Below are positions 1 to 8,568 of a stretch of 24,890 nt of DNA, piece after piece. A program made the position numbers and the translations under genes. Numbering within the stretch: the first letter of the stretch is position 1; every line of letters starts with the position of its first letter. This DNA is from Willaertia magna (Eukaryota > Heterolobosea > Eutetramitea > Acrasida > Naegleriidae), in NCBI GenBank assembly GCA_902984215.1, contig CADWAF010003346.1:1-24890 (forward strand), written 5' to 3'. The notes below the pieces were generated by a model. The model was not told the origin of the DNA. It saw nothing but the letters and a program-made list of their open reading frames with translations, and did not search any database.

Positions 1-1
1 A

Positions 2-463
2 TTTGATAACGATAATAATTTATATATTTGTAATCAAGATAATAATGAAATTATAATTTTAAATGAAAATAATGAATTTATTAGAAAATTTAAAGTTGAT
101 TTATATCCACAAAGAATTTTAATTAATAATAAAAATCAAATTGTAATTACTTGTAATGATGAAATTCTAGTTTATGATAAATTAGGAAATTTTATTTCAA
201 ATGTTAAATTTAACAATTCTTCTATAATTGGAATTATTAATGATGAAAATGATAATTATATGATTTGTGAAAACTATAGATATCATTATAAAAATGTTTA
301 TTATGAAAATAATTGTTTAGTGTTATTAGATAATGAATTTAATTATAAAGAAGAATTTAATAAAAATTTACATAGTCCATTTGGAATTACCTTAGATGTA
401 GAAAAGAATCATGTGTATATTGTAGAAAGATTTGAAAGTCCTTGTTGTAAATTATTTAAATAA
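2..463 (+). CDS. NHL-repeat beta-propeller protein, C-terminal part (5' end outside window)
   Basis: The frame is open from the window edge to a TAA at 461-463 and gives about 153 residues. The sequence shows repeated blade-like units of about 40-45 residues with the pattern N-x-L-Y-I-C-N-Q-D-N-N-E-I-I, then a strand such as FIRKFKV, then Q-R-I-L-I-N and a short strand ending I-L-V-Y-D-K-L-G-N-F-I. The last blade ends SPFGITLDVEKNHVYIVERF. This is the usual look of NHL propellers, which bind proteins or RNA. Only the last three or so blades are present, so any N-terminal domain and the partner cannot be known. The protein is extremely rich in Asn and Ile, in keeping with the base composition. 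The first ATG inside the window (260) lies in the middle of a blade and is not a credible start. Confidence 0.7.
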   Translation, partial: FDNDNNLYICNQDNNEIIILNENNEFIRKFKVDLYPQRILINNKNQIVITCNDEILVYDKLGNFISNVKFNNSSIIGIINDENDNYMICENYRYHYKNVYYENNCLVLLDNEFNYKEEFNKNLHSPFGITLDVEKNHVYIVERFESPCCKLFK

Positions 464-866
464 AGTTTATTGTAATCACTTTTATTTTATTGTAAAATAA
501 AAATTATTTTTTAATACAATAGTAAAACGCAAAACAAAAAAAGGCAACTGCTTTCTAAACGTATCCAGATATATATAAATAGATGTAGTAAAATGAAAGT
601 ATTGATATTTTTAAAACTGATAATAATATTTACTATGGGTCTACTTGGTTGAATAATAATAAAATAACTGTTAATTATGGGTTTTTTGAATGCAAAATTT
701 AATTTATAAATATTGTGTATCTAAAGACCATATTTATTTACGAGCTCTCATTCATTAACAATTTTAGCATGATTCTATTTATGTTTTATAACTAGAAAAG
801 TTGAGTATTTTAGGTGTCAATTGAGTCACACTACTTGTGTTGTAATTTAAAAAAATTTATTGCAAA
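464..866. other. Intergenic region
   Basis: No open frame or RNA gene was found here. A perfect 10-bp inverted repeat with a 3-nt loop lies at 480-502, just after the stop of the NHL gene. A TATA-like run (atatatataaatag) lies near 570-580. The final stretch before the ATG at 867 is A/T-rich, as in front of most genes of this window. Confidence 0.5.
480..502 (+). terminator. AT-only hairpin just after the NHL gene stop
   Basis: TTTTATTTTA (480-489), a TTG loop and TAAAATAAAA (493-502) form a perfect palindrome 17 nt after the TAA. It may help 3'-end formation, but in DNA this AT-rich such palindromes also arise by chance, so the role is only a suggestion. Confidence 0.25.
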
Positions 867-1535
867 ATGTTTCCAGTTAAAAAGAAAAGAAAGTTATATC
901 TAGAAGATAAAAAAGAACAACCAACAAATAATTTGTTGCAAAATGATAATAAAGAAGAACATGTAGATATAAATTGGTATGATGTTATAGTATATATTGC
1001 GTCATATTTATTCAAGTTTGAAAATTACTTTAAACTTTGTCAATTAAATAAATATTTTTATGTCAATTTATTAGATAGCAACAACTATTGTTTTAAAAAT
1101 GCTTTACAAAACATGTACATTAGTTTAAAAATTGCAACAGCAAATTACGAGCGCGAGCTTAGTGGTTGTGTTTTCAAAAAGATGGAACTAGATCAATGTG
1201 TTGCGATTACAGGTTTAACTGTAGACGATGAAACAGAAATGATGGATTACAAAGCTCAGTTCAAATTTGTCAGAGAAGTTGTAATCGAGGATTTTATTCA
1301 TAGTTATGTTCACTTCTTATGTGTATTAATATCTAAAGGTCTATTTCCCTCTTTGGAAAGGGTAATAATCATTGACAGAGAATACAAAAACTATGAGGGA
1401 GATTTGCAATATTGGATTAAATTAGGTGTTTACCTTACTGCATTTATTGAAGAAATTGAAAATGTATATGATGAATTAAACAATTTAGAAGCAATTGAAG
1501 AATATGACGAAGATTCAGATGAATTTGAAGAATAA
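867..1535 (+). CDS. F-box-like protein with basic N-terminus and acidic tail
   Basis: This is a complete 222-residue frame with a true ATG. Residues 4-10 (VKKKRKL) form a basic, nuclear-signal-like patch. Residues about 36-72 (the stretch around D-V-I-V-Y-I-A-S-Y-L ... Y-F-K-L-C-Q-L-N-K-Y-F-Y) match the spacing of an F-box: a hydrophobic helix, a short break, then a helix with the C/V-N-K/R-x-F/W signature. F-box proteins link substrates to SCF ubiquitin ligases through Skp1. The rest has no domain I recognise; it includes F-P-S-L-E-R-V-I-I-I near residue 160, reminiscent of a single leucine-rich-repeat strand. The tail EEYDEDSDEFEE is strongly acidic. The F-box call is weak and rests on pattern only. 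Confidence 0.45.
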   Translation: MFPVKKKRKLYLEDKKEQPTNNLLQNDNKEEHVDINWYDVIVYIASYLFKFENYFKLCQLNKYFYVNLLDSNNYCFKNALQNMYISLKIATANYERELSGCVFKKMELDQCVAITGLTVDDETEMMDYKAQFKFVREVVIEDFIHSYVHFLCVLISKGLFPSLERVIIIDREYKNYEGDLQYWIKLGVYLTAFIEEIENVYDELNNLEAIEEYDEDSDEFEE

Positions 1536-1957
1536 AACGATGATTAATAATTTACTAACAACTAACTTGTAAATAATAAAATAAATTGTGAGTTTTTTTA
1601 AAACCATAACAAACCCATATATTTGTCTTTATTAAATATTGAGATACTTATGAACTGGACACATTATAATGCATTTCTTATTGATATATAAAGTTTACAA
1701 TTATAAAATTCAGTTTATTCAATGTTTACAATTCCTTTAAGAAATCACCCAAATCACTTTTATAATTTTTAATGATTGATTATCAATTTTGGCCACGTAA
1801 TGACATTGTAAATTGCTAAAGGTTAAATTCCAAATTCCCAATTATCCTTTGCAAGGCTAAAAAAAAAGTCAGACAAAGCTGTACTATTTGGTACACAGAT
1901 AAAGAAGGAGTGTGGGTTGTTTACCGTTACCTACACAGATAAACATCACTTTGATAA
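1536..1957. other. Intergenic region, possible unresolved 5' part of the B-box gene
   Basis: No complete gene is visible. From about 1827 to 1980 another frame is open without an ATG and ends at the point where the B-box frame takes over, so a spliced or frameshifted first exon may lie here. A phrase around 1600-1650 (aaaccataacaaaccc followed by a T-rich stretch) is loosely repeated near 4395-4440. Confidence 0.35.
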
Positions 1958-2908
1958 AAGTACATTTATTGTGTACAAGGTAATGCACCAATTGAAACAA
2001 ATGATTCAGATCAACATGTCTCTACTCCTAGTTTGGATGCGTTTCGTGTTGGTAGATTGGAAAGAAGTTCTTCAACTATTAAAGGTTTATTATCTCGTAG
2101 AAACTCGTTTCTCGAACAGTTTAATCAAGGTATTTCTACCACTTCTTTCAGTACTCCTTCCAGTACTCCTTCCAGTTCTTCTTCCAATAATCTAACTACT
2201 CGTTGTTGTGATAAATGTAAAGAAAGTCAAGTTAATACACCAGCCTACCACTACTGCATTTGTTGTGATAAAAATATGTGCGAAGATCATGTAAACGTAC
2301 ACAATAGATTAAAATCTGATCATGAAACTGTTGAAATAAATATTTTGAATCGTAAAAATTATAAATTTACCTGGGTCAACTTTCGTGATGAAACACATGA
2401 CAATAAGTGCAATCTTATTATGACACCAGAGAATAAAGATAAGCCTGAATTTGTAATCGCCCTTAAAATTACTAGTTCATCAAAAGGTCCAGAGTTTAAA
2501 GTTATTGACTATGTCAATTATGTCAATGATGATGCGTATGAAACTATTCTTAATGTTTGGGAAAAGGTTATGAATCGTATTCCAGAAAGCAATCATTTAG
2601 ATGATTTACAAGATATTAACTATATGACTGATGTACAAGACTTTAGTTTTTATGAAAAGAATTTATGTGTAATGTTAAAGCACTTGGCAACAAACCCGAA
2701 ATTTCTTTCTTATTATTCACTTTACAGAAAAACTCTTATGGGTTACAACAAAACTCAATGGATGAGATTATTGCGTAAGGCTTTAAAACATAAACTTGTA
2801 ACATTTAGTGAAATGTTAGAAATATGTATGGATTTAAAAAATATATATGGAGTAAGATTGTACAAGAAGAGAAAAATGAATGAAGTAGATATTCTAGAAA
2901 TTGATTAA
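1958..2908 (+). CDS. B-box-type zinc finger protein, 5' end unresolved
   Basis: The frame is open from just after a TAA at 1955-1957 to the TAA at 2906-2908 and has no ATG before the zinc finger. The real start therefore must come from an upstream exon, a non-ATG start, or a base missing near 1980. The protein begins with the module TPSLDAF, then a Ser/Thr-rich linker. It then has a B-box-like metal site: C-D-K-C, 16 residues on C-I-C-C, then C-E-D-H-V-N-V-H and a later D-H-E-T (about nt 2207-2331). B-boxes bind zinc and mediate self-association or protein contacts. The C-terminal 190 residues form no domain I recognise; they are mixed helical with a basic end (LYKKRKMNE). The T-P-S-S repeats in the linker come from a tandem DNA repeat at about 2149-2180. 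Confidence 0.5.
   Translation, partial: KYIYCVQGNAPIETNDSDQHVSTPSLDAFRVGRLERSSSTIKGLLSRRNSFLEQFNQGISTTSFSTPSSTPSSSSSNNLTTRCCDKCKESQVNTPAYHYCICCDKNMCEDHVNVHNRLKSDHETVEINILNRKNYKFTWVNFRDETHDNKCNLIMTPENKDKPEFVIALKITSSSKGPEFKVIDYVNYVNDDAYETILNVWEKVMNRIPESNHLDDLQDINYMTDVQDFSFYEKNLCVMLKHLATNPKFLSYYSLYRKTLMGYNKTQWMRLLRKALKHKLVTFSEMLEICMDLKNIYGVRLYKKRKMNEVDILEID
2025..2052 (+). repeat. PSLDA module, copy in the B-box gene
   Basis: This 28-bp stretch encodes TPSLDAFRVG in the B-box frame. It matches 24 of 28 positions at 5259-5286 in unit A (counted by eye). A third, more diverged copy lies at about 8570-8592 in unit B, encoding SPSMDAS. The conserved reading frame argues that it is translated in all three places. 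Confidence 0.6.
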
Positions 2909-3494
2909 TTAAATTTGTATTTATTAATAAATTATTGGGCTTTTTTATTCTAATTCTTTATCTTTTTTAATGTGTATTTAAAAAATAAATTTTTGTAAAA
3001 ATATATTCTCCCATAATTTTTAATATATTTTTGACAGTTATTTTTAACACTCCTCTGTGTCAACACAACTGTTAGTTTTAAAAATACATAATGTTAAGTT
3101 TAAAAAGACTTCGCCATCTACTTGTTCTTTGCGTAAGAAATGTATATCTTTTATTGGAATTGTTTTTAATAAATTAAAACTTTATTACAATTCTTTGCTT
3201 TTAAAGAGGATTAACCATTATTCATTAAATAAACTCTGGCCCAGTAGTAAAGGCCTGGACTATACATACATAGTCCTAGGTTCAATTCCGGCCCATAACA
3301 AATTATTCACCTAAATAAAAGTAGTAATTTATGCTTCTTTCTCTATTTTTTGTAAACTAATAAATACATTGAACTGCCTTTAGGGCTTACAAAAATTGAT
3401 TTATTAATTAAATATAAATAATAACGAACAACAATTTTGTAAAGTATCTATATTTTATTATTACACAAAAGTATCAATACATTTAATTGAATTA
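2909..3494. other. Intergenic region with tRNA-like relic
   Basis: AT-rich DNA with no convincing reading frame. The one open stretch (3057-3314) starts at GTG and has no family resemblance. The only structured part is the tRNA-like element at 3237-3289. The rest shows A/T runs typical of spacers here. Confidence 0.45.
3237..3289 (+). other. tRNA-like element with RNA polymerase III A and B boxes
   Basis: TGGCCCAGTAG at 3237-3247 fits an A box and GGTTCAATTCC at 3279-3289 fits a B box, at the spacing found in tRNA genes. Between them GGACTAT and ATAGTCC can pair as a hairpin. The bases where an acceptor stem should be (3230-3236 and 3293-3299) do not pair, the T stem is poor, and the anticodon arm has the wrong size. 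It is not an intact tRNA. It may be a decayed tRNA or the head of a tRNA-derived short interspersed element. No poly-A or direct-repeat ends were found. Confidence 0.4.
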
Positions 3495-3992
3495 TTAAAA
3501 AGTGGTTTTCTTCTTTGGTCTACCTCTTTTCTTTTTGAACTTTGAATTCTCCTTTGTAACTTTGTTCTCAATTTCTTTTTTAATTTCCAACGGTGTAGTA
3601 TTAATAATTATTAAAGAGGTGTTAAAGTGAACATCATTATGTTGTGCATGTTTTCTTTTTTTCTTTTGTAACCAATTCATTGTTGTATCTAATGGTTCTT
3701 CCAATTCTTTTACTAATGATGTTGTATTAAAATGGTTATTCTTGATGTTGCCAATGTTTTGGTTACAATAATTATTAAATTCTTTTGTAGCAGTATCACT
3801 GGTAGTTGTTGTTGTTGTTGTTGAAGAAATAGTTGTACTATTTATTGATTTAATTGACCAACAATTGGGTTTGATTTTAGCAAATTCATTCATTTCCTCC
3901 TTATATTTCAAATACAATTGAATCAAATCTATTGTTGAGTGCTTTTGTTTATAAGGACTATTGTATGTAACGATTTGATTGTTAACTATCAT
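3495..3992 (-). CDS. Small basic protein with C-terminal AT-hook motif
   Basis: This is a complete 165-residue frame with a true ATG at 3992-3990. The C-terminus reads KFKKKRGRPKKKTTF; the R-G-R-P core flanked by lysines is the AT-hook that binds the minor groove of AT-rich DNA. A second basic patch (QKKKRKHAQ) lies near residue 110, and a poly-Thr run (residues about 53-65) looks like simple-sequence slippage. No enzyme domain is visible. A chromatin or nuclear role is likely from the AT-hook but cannot be narrowed. Its minus-strand neighbour at 4646-5026 is also small, charged and nuclear-looking. Confidence 0.55.
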   Translation of the reverse strand: MIVNNQIVTYNSPYKQKHSTIDLIQLYLKYKEEMNEFAKIKPNCWSIKSINSTTISSTTTTTTTSDTATKEFNNYCNQNIGNIKNNHFNTTSLVKELEEPLDTTMNWLQKKKRKHAQHNDVHFNTSLIIINTTPLEIKKEIENKVTKENSKFKKKRGRPKKKTTF

Positions 3993-4645
3993 TGTTATAA
4001 TTTTTTTTATTGGAAATTTGTTTATTTATTGAAATTACAAAAAAGGATTTGATCTAGGTCTAATAATATAAAGGGTATGAATATTCAAAAGTTTAAAAAT
4101 AAAATATTAATAAAGAAGTAAATAGTAATACCAATCAATCATGGTAATACCAGACAATATTGTAATAATAAAAAATATAATTTATTTAATTTTTTACAGT
4201 TACTACTTTACGTTGTGGATTTCTTCATTCTGACTTTCTTTTCATTGCCTAAAAAGTTTTGCCTTGATTATTCTTCATGTTATTGGTGAGTGGGTGGTAT
4301 CTGAATAAAATTGATTAATGTAATTTAAAGTTGTGGTTGTAATTATTAATAAATTATAGCTTTTTACTAAAATGAATCAATGTAATTATTTTCTAAACCC
4401 ATAACAAACCAGTTTTTTGTCATTATTACATTTAAGTACACTCTAAGTTTACATAACTATCAGTTTTATATATATAAATATACTTGAATTTTACTGTATC
4501 TGTTAGTTACAATGACGAAGATGCCTTACCTATTTTTATTTTTGCTTATTTACAACAATTACAATAAGAAAAACCAAATTATAATTAAGATAAGTGGTGA
4601 AAATATAAACAATTTTTTATTTGTACTTTTACCTAAAGGTTATAC
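3993..4645. other. Intergenic region
   Basis: No well-supported gene. A short plus-strand frame at 4512-4664 (50 codons with ATG and a hydrophobic start) overlaps the end of the next gene and is probably chance. An imperfect tandem phrase (taataccaatcaatcatgg / taataccagacaatattg) lies at about 4128-4165. The sequence near 4395-4440 loosely repeats that near 1600-1650. Confidence 0.45.
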
Positions 4646-5026
4646 CTATAAGATTTTGCTATGATCCTCTGTGTTGTTAGCAGTATCTAAGGTAGTTACA
4701 GAGTCTTCTATTTCAATTTGCTTATCCATTTTACTGGTGTTCATTGCTGCTTCATAAATTGTTAATGGATCTGTATTGTATTTACTTCTTCTTTTTTTCC
4801 TCAGAGGACTATAAGGTGAAATATTAGATAGGTCAACTTTAAGGTTCATATCTAATAGTGATTTAGTGGAGTAAAAGTAGGATTCAATAATCATTAATTG
4901 ATTATCTACTTCCCTCTTATCCCCTAAATCACTATTTTCGTTATCAACAATTTCACTTTGATCAGACTCTATTGTTTCCATATCCAATTGTTCTTCTTCG
5001 ATAATAAGGCTTGGTTCTTCTTGCAT
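4646..5026 (-). CDS. Small acidic protein with basic SPLRKKRR motif
   Basis: The frame is open from 5104 but its first ATG is at 5026, giving 126 residues; the upstream 26 codons would need a TTG start or an upstream exon. The N-terminal half is strongly acidic (EEPSLIIEEEQLDMETIESD). The middle has S-P-Y-S-P-L-R-K-K-R-R, which joins S-P-x-K/R-type phosphorylation sites to a nuclear-signal-like basic run. A similar phrase, ISPLRKEKR, occurs in unit B (about nt 8698-8724). No domain is recognised. The gene is divergent from the unit A leader, with only a short stretch between the two starts, so they may share a promoter. Confidence 0.4.
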   Translation of the reverse strand: MQEEPSLIIEEEQLDMETIESDQSEIVDNENSDLGDKREVDNQLMIIESYFYSTKSLLDMNLKVDLSNISPYSPLRKKRRSKYNTDPLTIYEAAMNTSKMDKQIEIEDSVTTLDTANNTEDHSKIL

Positions 5027-5113
5027 ATTTTTTATTGTAAATAATAAAGAAGTATTTTCATTTAGGTATTGCTCTGTTTCGGGCAGCAAATTTGTAAATT
5101 TCAAGTAAAAAAA

Positions 5114-5248
5114 ATGGGTAGACGTGGAGGAAATAAAAAGTCAAGATCTTCCAGCAAGAAACAACAAAAGGAGAGCACAGCAAAGCATGGTTCCGATGGG
5201 GATCTTATTACGGAACCTAATAACAAAAAGATAAAAAACTCCTGCTAG
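5114..5248 (+). CDS. Unit A leader reading frame, ends at an in-frame TAG
   Basis: ATG at 5114 opens a 44-residue Lys/Ser/Gly-rich stretch (starting MGRRGGNKKSRSSSKKQQ), like a disordered nucleic-acid-binding or nuclear-targeting tail. It ends at TAG 5246-5248, but the same frame continues directly into the next segment (HTFAPSLDAF...), which is open for 676 codons. No GT-AG intron of suitable phase with the acceptor GCTAG removes this stop. The options are stop readthrough, an inactivating mutation, or an alternative first exon spliced to the acceptor at 5248. Confidence 0.4.
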   Translation: MGRRGGNKKSRSSSKKQQKESTAKHGSDGDLITEPNNKKIKNSC

Positions 5249-7279
5249 CACACCTTTGCTCCAAGTTTAGATGCGTTTTGTGTAGGCGGTTCGAGCTCTG
5301 ATGTTTATGATAGTGAACGTGATAATTTATTAAACACAATGATTAGTAATTTATTAAAACTATTAGATAGAGTACCAAATTGTCATAGCTTTGACCATAA
5401 AGAGCTAAATAAACACATATTAAAAGATGTTGAAGTAAATAATAAAGATTATTTTAAAGATATTAACCTTAGCCAATTTGACCTAGATAATGATGATAAA
5501 GGATTTAAAATGTATGCTTCTTACATTTTAGATTCAAAAAGCGACATGTTAGTTAGTAATATACATATGAGTAATAATGCAGATTATAATTCGATGAATG
5601 TACTAATTGGTACATTACATGCATTTAAAAAGCAAGAAAATAGCCCATTGTGGGTAGGTGATAAAAGATTCAAGGTAGCTATCAAATGGGTGTTTTCCAA
5701 TTACACTACTTGTTTATGTTTATACAAGTATTACAAATACAAAGATCATTTTTATGGTAAAGTTTATGTATTCAAATCCACCTACGGCAAACATATTATC
5801 GCTCTGCATATGTTATCATCTATTTACGGCACTTCTAATTATCAATTGTTAAAGACACATTATAATAGAATTTATTTGTCAGATAAAAATTCCAAGCACA
5901 GTAATAGTAGAGGTTCTTCTGTAAGGGATAAAAACAAAAATAAGTTCCACAAGTTTAAAGAGTATGCAGGTATAGATATTTCTTTAAAATCTCTTTACAA
6001 TGGTTTGAGTGAAGAAAACTATAAGTATGTCAAAGAGACTACTGTAAAACTTATAAATTATTACAAAAGTTTTTTAACTGACGATGAGATTGATAATGCT
6101 TTAAAAAGTGTATTGGAGTTAAAGGAAAAATCCAGTAATAATACTGGTTTGTCATTTGTTGATGATGAATATTTGAACGACAGTGTTGTTGATCATGTTG
6201 TTAACCGCTTCTCTCATGTCCAAAATGAGGGTGTGGAAAATGATTTAGAAGTATTATGCAACAACGATATTGGAGGTTTGGATAGTAACAATACTCAGCT
6301 AGATGAAGGCGTAGTAAATAACATTTCTAAGGAGGTCTATAATGACAGTTATAAAAATAAGGTCACTAGTAGTGCCAGATTATTTGAAGGAGAAGCTAAT
6401 AGTACTGCCAGAATATCTGAAAGAGAATTACAAGGCTTGCTTTTTGGTAATCATCCTTCTTACCTAGTTATGAATAAGTTGATTGAAAATTTTGATTCAA
6501 ATCAGGTTTTTAATAATGTGATTGTTTTAACACCTTACAATATCAAGTTTTTTTACCTTGGCAATGCAGATTTTTCAAGTATTTCTAAAGTGTTTTTTAT
6601 TGCTCCAGAAGAATTGTATTACTGGGATAAATTTTTTGTTAAGGATAGCATTTATGTTTACAAAAGTCCTTACACAATAAGAAATTCACAATACCTTGAA
6701 GCGTTTAAGAGGGTATTGCATTTCACATTTTACGCTGGACTAATTTATAGTACAATCAAATATAATTGTTATAGAGCTCCATTTGGAGACAGTTTTTTCT
6801 TTTACAAAGTATTATTAGAAGAAATTGTTGATAGCAAACATAATTCAATAGATGAGGTTAACAAATATCTAACTGTAGATAGAGTTGGATATAAAAAGGT
6901 TGTAAAATCTAGATTTAGTGCTCAGAGGCTATTTAATATATTAGGAGAGAAATATTTCGACACTGATAAAGAAGATGATTACGCAAAGTGTCTTGATAAT
7001 TTAAATAATAATTTCAGGCGTTTTATAGGTTTTTTGAAGGATATCAAGGATTATTCTTTCTCTGTTTATAGTAAATTCATTGAAAAGAACAAGCACTTAT
7101 TTAAAAATATTGTTCTTACCTATGTTGCATTGAACAATGTCTTTATTAATGATAATAATTGTTATACAATTGATTACTTAGTAGATAACCACAATCAAAC
7201 CAACACGTCATTAACATTTGCAAGTAGTTTAGTAGTAAATGCATTTGACCTAGTTCAAACTTTATTTGAATGTTATTAA
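5249..7279 (+). CDS. Unit A main segment, large protein of unknown function
   Basis: The frame is open for 676 codons after the TAG; the first ATG inside is at 5339 and would give 646 residues. It begins with the shared PSLDAF module. The remainder is rich in Tyr, Lys and Asn, with a disordered, charged middle (about residues 190-350 counted from 5339) between two structured-looking parts. I recognise no domain in it. It ends at TAA 7277-7279, after which the same frame opens again into a Maelstrom-like domain. The two are therefore probably one protein, or were until recently. A 45-nt in-frame GT-AG interval (7272-7316) could remove the TAA, but its donor GTTATT is unlike the GTAAGT donors of the other genes. 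Confidence 0.5.
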   Translation, partial: HTFAPSLDAFCVGGSSSDVYDSERDNLLNTMISNLLKLLDRVPNCHSFDHKELNKHILKDVEVNNKDYFKDINLSQFDLDNDDKGFKMYASYILDSKSDMLVSNIHMSNNADYNSMNVLIGTLHAFKKQENSPLWVGDKRFKVAIKWVFSNYTTCLCLYKYYKYKDHFYGKVYVFKSTYGKHIIALHMLSSIYGTSNYQLLKTHYNRIYLSDKNSKHSNSRGSSVRDKNKNKFHKFKEYAGIDISLKSLYNGLSEENYKYVKETTVKLINYYKSFLTDDEIDNALKSVLELKEKSSNNTGLSFVDDEYLNDSVVDHVVNRFSHVQNEGVENDLEVLCNNDIGGLDSNNTQLDEGVVNNISKEVYNDSYKNKVTSSARLFEGEANSTARISERELQGLLFGNHPSYLVMNKLIENFDSNQVFNNVIVLTPYNIKFFYLGNADFSSISKVFFIAPEELYYWDKFFVKDSIYVYKSPYTIRNSQYLEAFKRVLHFTFYAGLIYSTIKYNCYRAPFGDSFFFYKVLLEEIVDSKHNSIDEVNKYLTVDRVGYKKVVKSRFSAQRLFNILGEKYFDTDKEDDYAKCLDNLNNNFRRFIGFLKDIKDYSFSVYSKFIEKNKHLFKNIVLTYVALNNVFINDNNCYTIDYLVDNHNQTNTSLTFASSLVVNAFDLVQTLFECY
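5259..5286 (+). repeat. PSLDA module, copy in unit A
   Basis: This copy encodes APSLDAFCVG and lies 10 nt after an in-frame TAG. It matches the B-box gene copy at 24 of 28 bases by eye. Most differences fall at third codon positions, as expected if the peptide is conserved. Confidence 0.6.
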
Positions 7280-8056
7280 AGACTTTTATCTTTGAATAAT
7301 AAGATTGAAGTGACAGGTGATGAAGAAGACATGGAAGCATATAACTATCATTGTAAATTGATGCAGTATTCCAATTTGGATTTGAACAATTTTAAGGAGT
7401 ACAAAAAAACACATGAGCATTTTCATTTGGATAAATGTGTTTTTATTAGTATCAATGACGCTTTGAGTTATAGTGAACATTTGTATTTGGTTAGTTTAAA
7501 TGATTTCATACCATTAGAGGTAACAATTTCTAAATGTGACAAATTCGGTAAAATTAAAGATATCCATTTCTTCATTAAACATGATCAAAATGAATTGGAA
7601 GATATAAACAATAGTGTTAAAGAAGTAATTAATTTTAATTATAAGTACAAGCATGGTGTACCTTTAATTGCTAAATATACTCAAGATTTTTATTTTCAGT
7701 ATAGTAATATGGTTGTCAGTGTCAACAAAAGCTCAGAATATTTGAAGCAGTTATTAATAACTACTGATAATATTATAACGGATGACAGAAAGAGTATTAA
7801 CATGTTGTTAAACATGTTATTTGGAAGAGTTGATGGTTATAACGTATTTACAATCCATGAAATTGTTGAATATTACAATTCAAATGTTAAATTGGACATT
7901 AAAGGATTTGAAAAGTCCTTTCAGAGTCTAATGGGCAATAATAAGGTTATGGTACATGATTGTTGCTGCTCCTATCACAAGGATATGTTAAAGTTTTTTA
8001 AAGATTATAATGACACCAAGTTTTTATATAAGTGCACTTTCAGAAATGTTCACTAA
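7280..8056 (+). CDS. Unit A C-terminal segment, Maelstrom (MAEL)-like domain
   Basis: It continues the unit A frame after TAA 7277 and lacks an early ATG (first at 7331), so it is unlikely to be a separate gene. With residue 1 at 7292, landmarks resemble the MAEL domain, an RNase-H-fold domain of piRNA-pathway proteins. FIPLEVTISKC (72-82) fits the first strand with its conserved Glu; IHFFIKHD (91-98) fits the D/F-H-x-F-I strand; ITDDRKSINMLLNML (162-176) fits the S-D-D-R-x-x-x-N-x-x-L element; C226-S-Y-H229 fits the conserved C-x2-H. The final Cys of the known E-C-H-C metal site is not at its expected place (Lys instead; the next Cys is about 19 residues after the His). Resemblance is by eye against the remembered family pattern. 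If right, the role would be in small-RNA silencing. Confidence 0.5.
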   Translation, partial: RLLSLNNKIEVTGDEEDMEAYNYHCKLMQYSNLDLNNFKEYKKTHEHFHLDKCVFISINDALSYSEHLYLVSLNDFIPLEVTISKCDKFGKIKDIHFFIKHDQNELEDINNSVKEVINFNYKYKHGVPLIAKYTQDFYFQYSNMVVSVNKSSEYLKQLLITTDNIITDDRKSINMLLNMLFGRVDGYNVFTIHEIVEYYNSNVKLDIKGFEKSFQSLMGNNKVMVHDCCCSYHKDMLKFFKDYNDTKFLYKCTFRNVH

Positions 8057-8340
8057 ATGATTGCATTATGTCAAAATTCACATTCTATTGTTCTTTAATA
8101 ATCTTTTGTACCCAAATTCTATATATATTTTTAATAAATATCTTTATATATTTTTAAATACTTTTAAATATTCATTTCTTTTTTTATTTTTTTTTGTTTT
8201 TTTTATTTGGTTTTACTTTTTTACATTTTTGTAATTTAGATATTTATTAGCATATGACTAGTTCAATTATATTGTAAGTATATAATATTTTATTTTTCAT
8301 TAGTTATTTTATCAATTAACAATTAAAAAATTAACTCGGA
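8057..8340. other. Spacer between units A and B
   Basis: Very T-rich plus-strand spacer with homopolymer runs of T (for example 8177-8205). No frame or RNA gene is visible. It presumably holds the 3' end of unit A and the promoter of unit B. Confidence 0.4.
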
Positions 8341-8568
8341 ATGAAAAGGTTTAACGTTAGCGCAAAAAAAGGTAGTAAATCAGATAACAAGAAGAATTCA
8401 AAAAGCAGCGAATTGAATATGAAGAATTCAAATGGTGATGTTATTCCAAACAACAGTAATAATTTTATAGAATTCACTCCAAGTTTTGTTGTGACAAAAG
8501 TTAACAAAGTGGCTAGTTCAAGTACAGATGTAGGCAACTGGCAAGTTCCGCAAGTAAAGATGTTTTAG
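8341..8568 (+). CDS. Unit B leader reading frame, ends at an in-frame TAG or a 39-nt intron
   Basis: ATG at 8341 opens 75 codons, Lys/Ser/Asn-rich at the start (MKRFNVSAKKGSKSDNKKNS), comparable in style to the unit A leader. It stops at TAG 8566-8568, and the next codons in the same frame are SPSMDAS, the shared module. Here an intron is a credible explanation: 8530-8568 begins GTAGGC, ends TTTTAG, is 39 nt and keeps the frame. Introns of 42 and 45 nt are supported elsewhere in the window. Splicing would join ...SSSTD to SPSMDAS. Confidence 0.4.
   Translation: MKRFNVSAKKGSKSDNKKNSKSSELNMKNSNGDVIPNNSNNFIEFTPSFVVTKVNKVASSSTDVGNWQVPQVKMF

Noticed and set aside
3230..3300. A functional tRNA gene
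   Set aside because: A and B boxes fit, but the acceptor arms do not pair, the T stem has mismatches and the anticodon arm is the wrong size.
3057..3314. An 85-residue plus-strand reading frame
   Set aside because: It starts with GTG, overlaps the tRNA-like element and shows no protein-like conservation or domain.
4512..4664. A 50-residue frame with ATG and a hydrophobic, signal-like start
   Set aside because: Too short to trust in such AT-rich DNA, and it overlaps the 3' end of the minus-strand gene at 4646.
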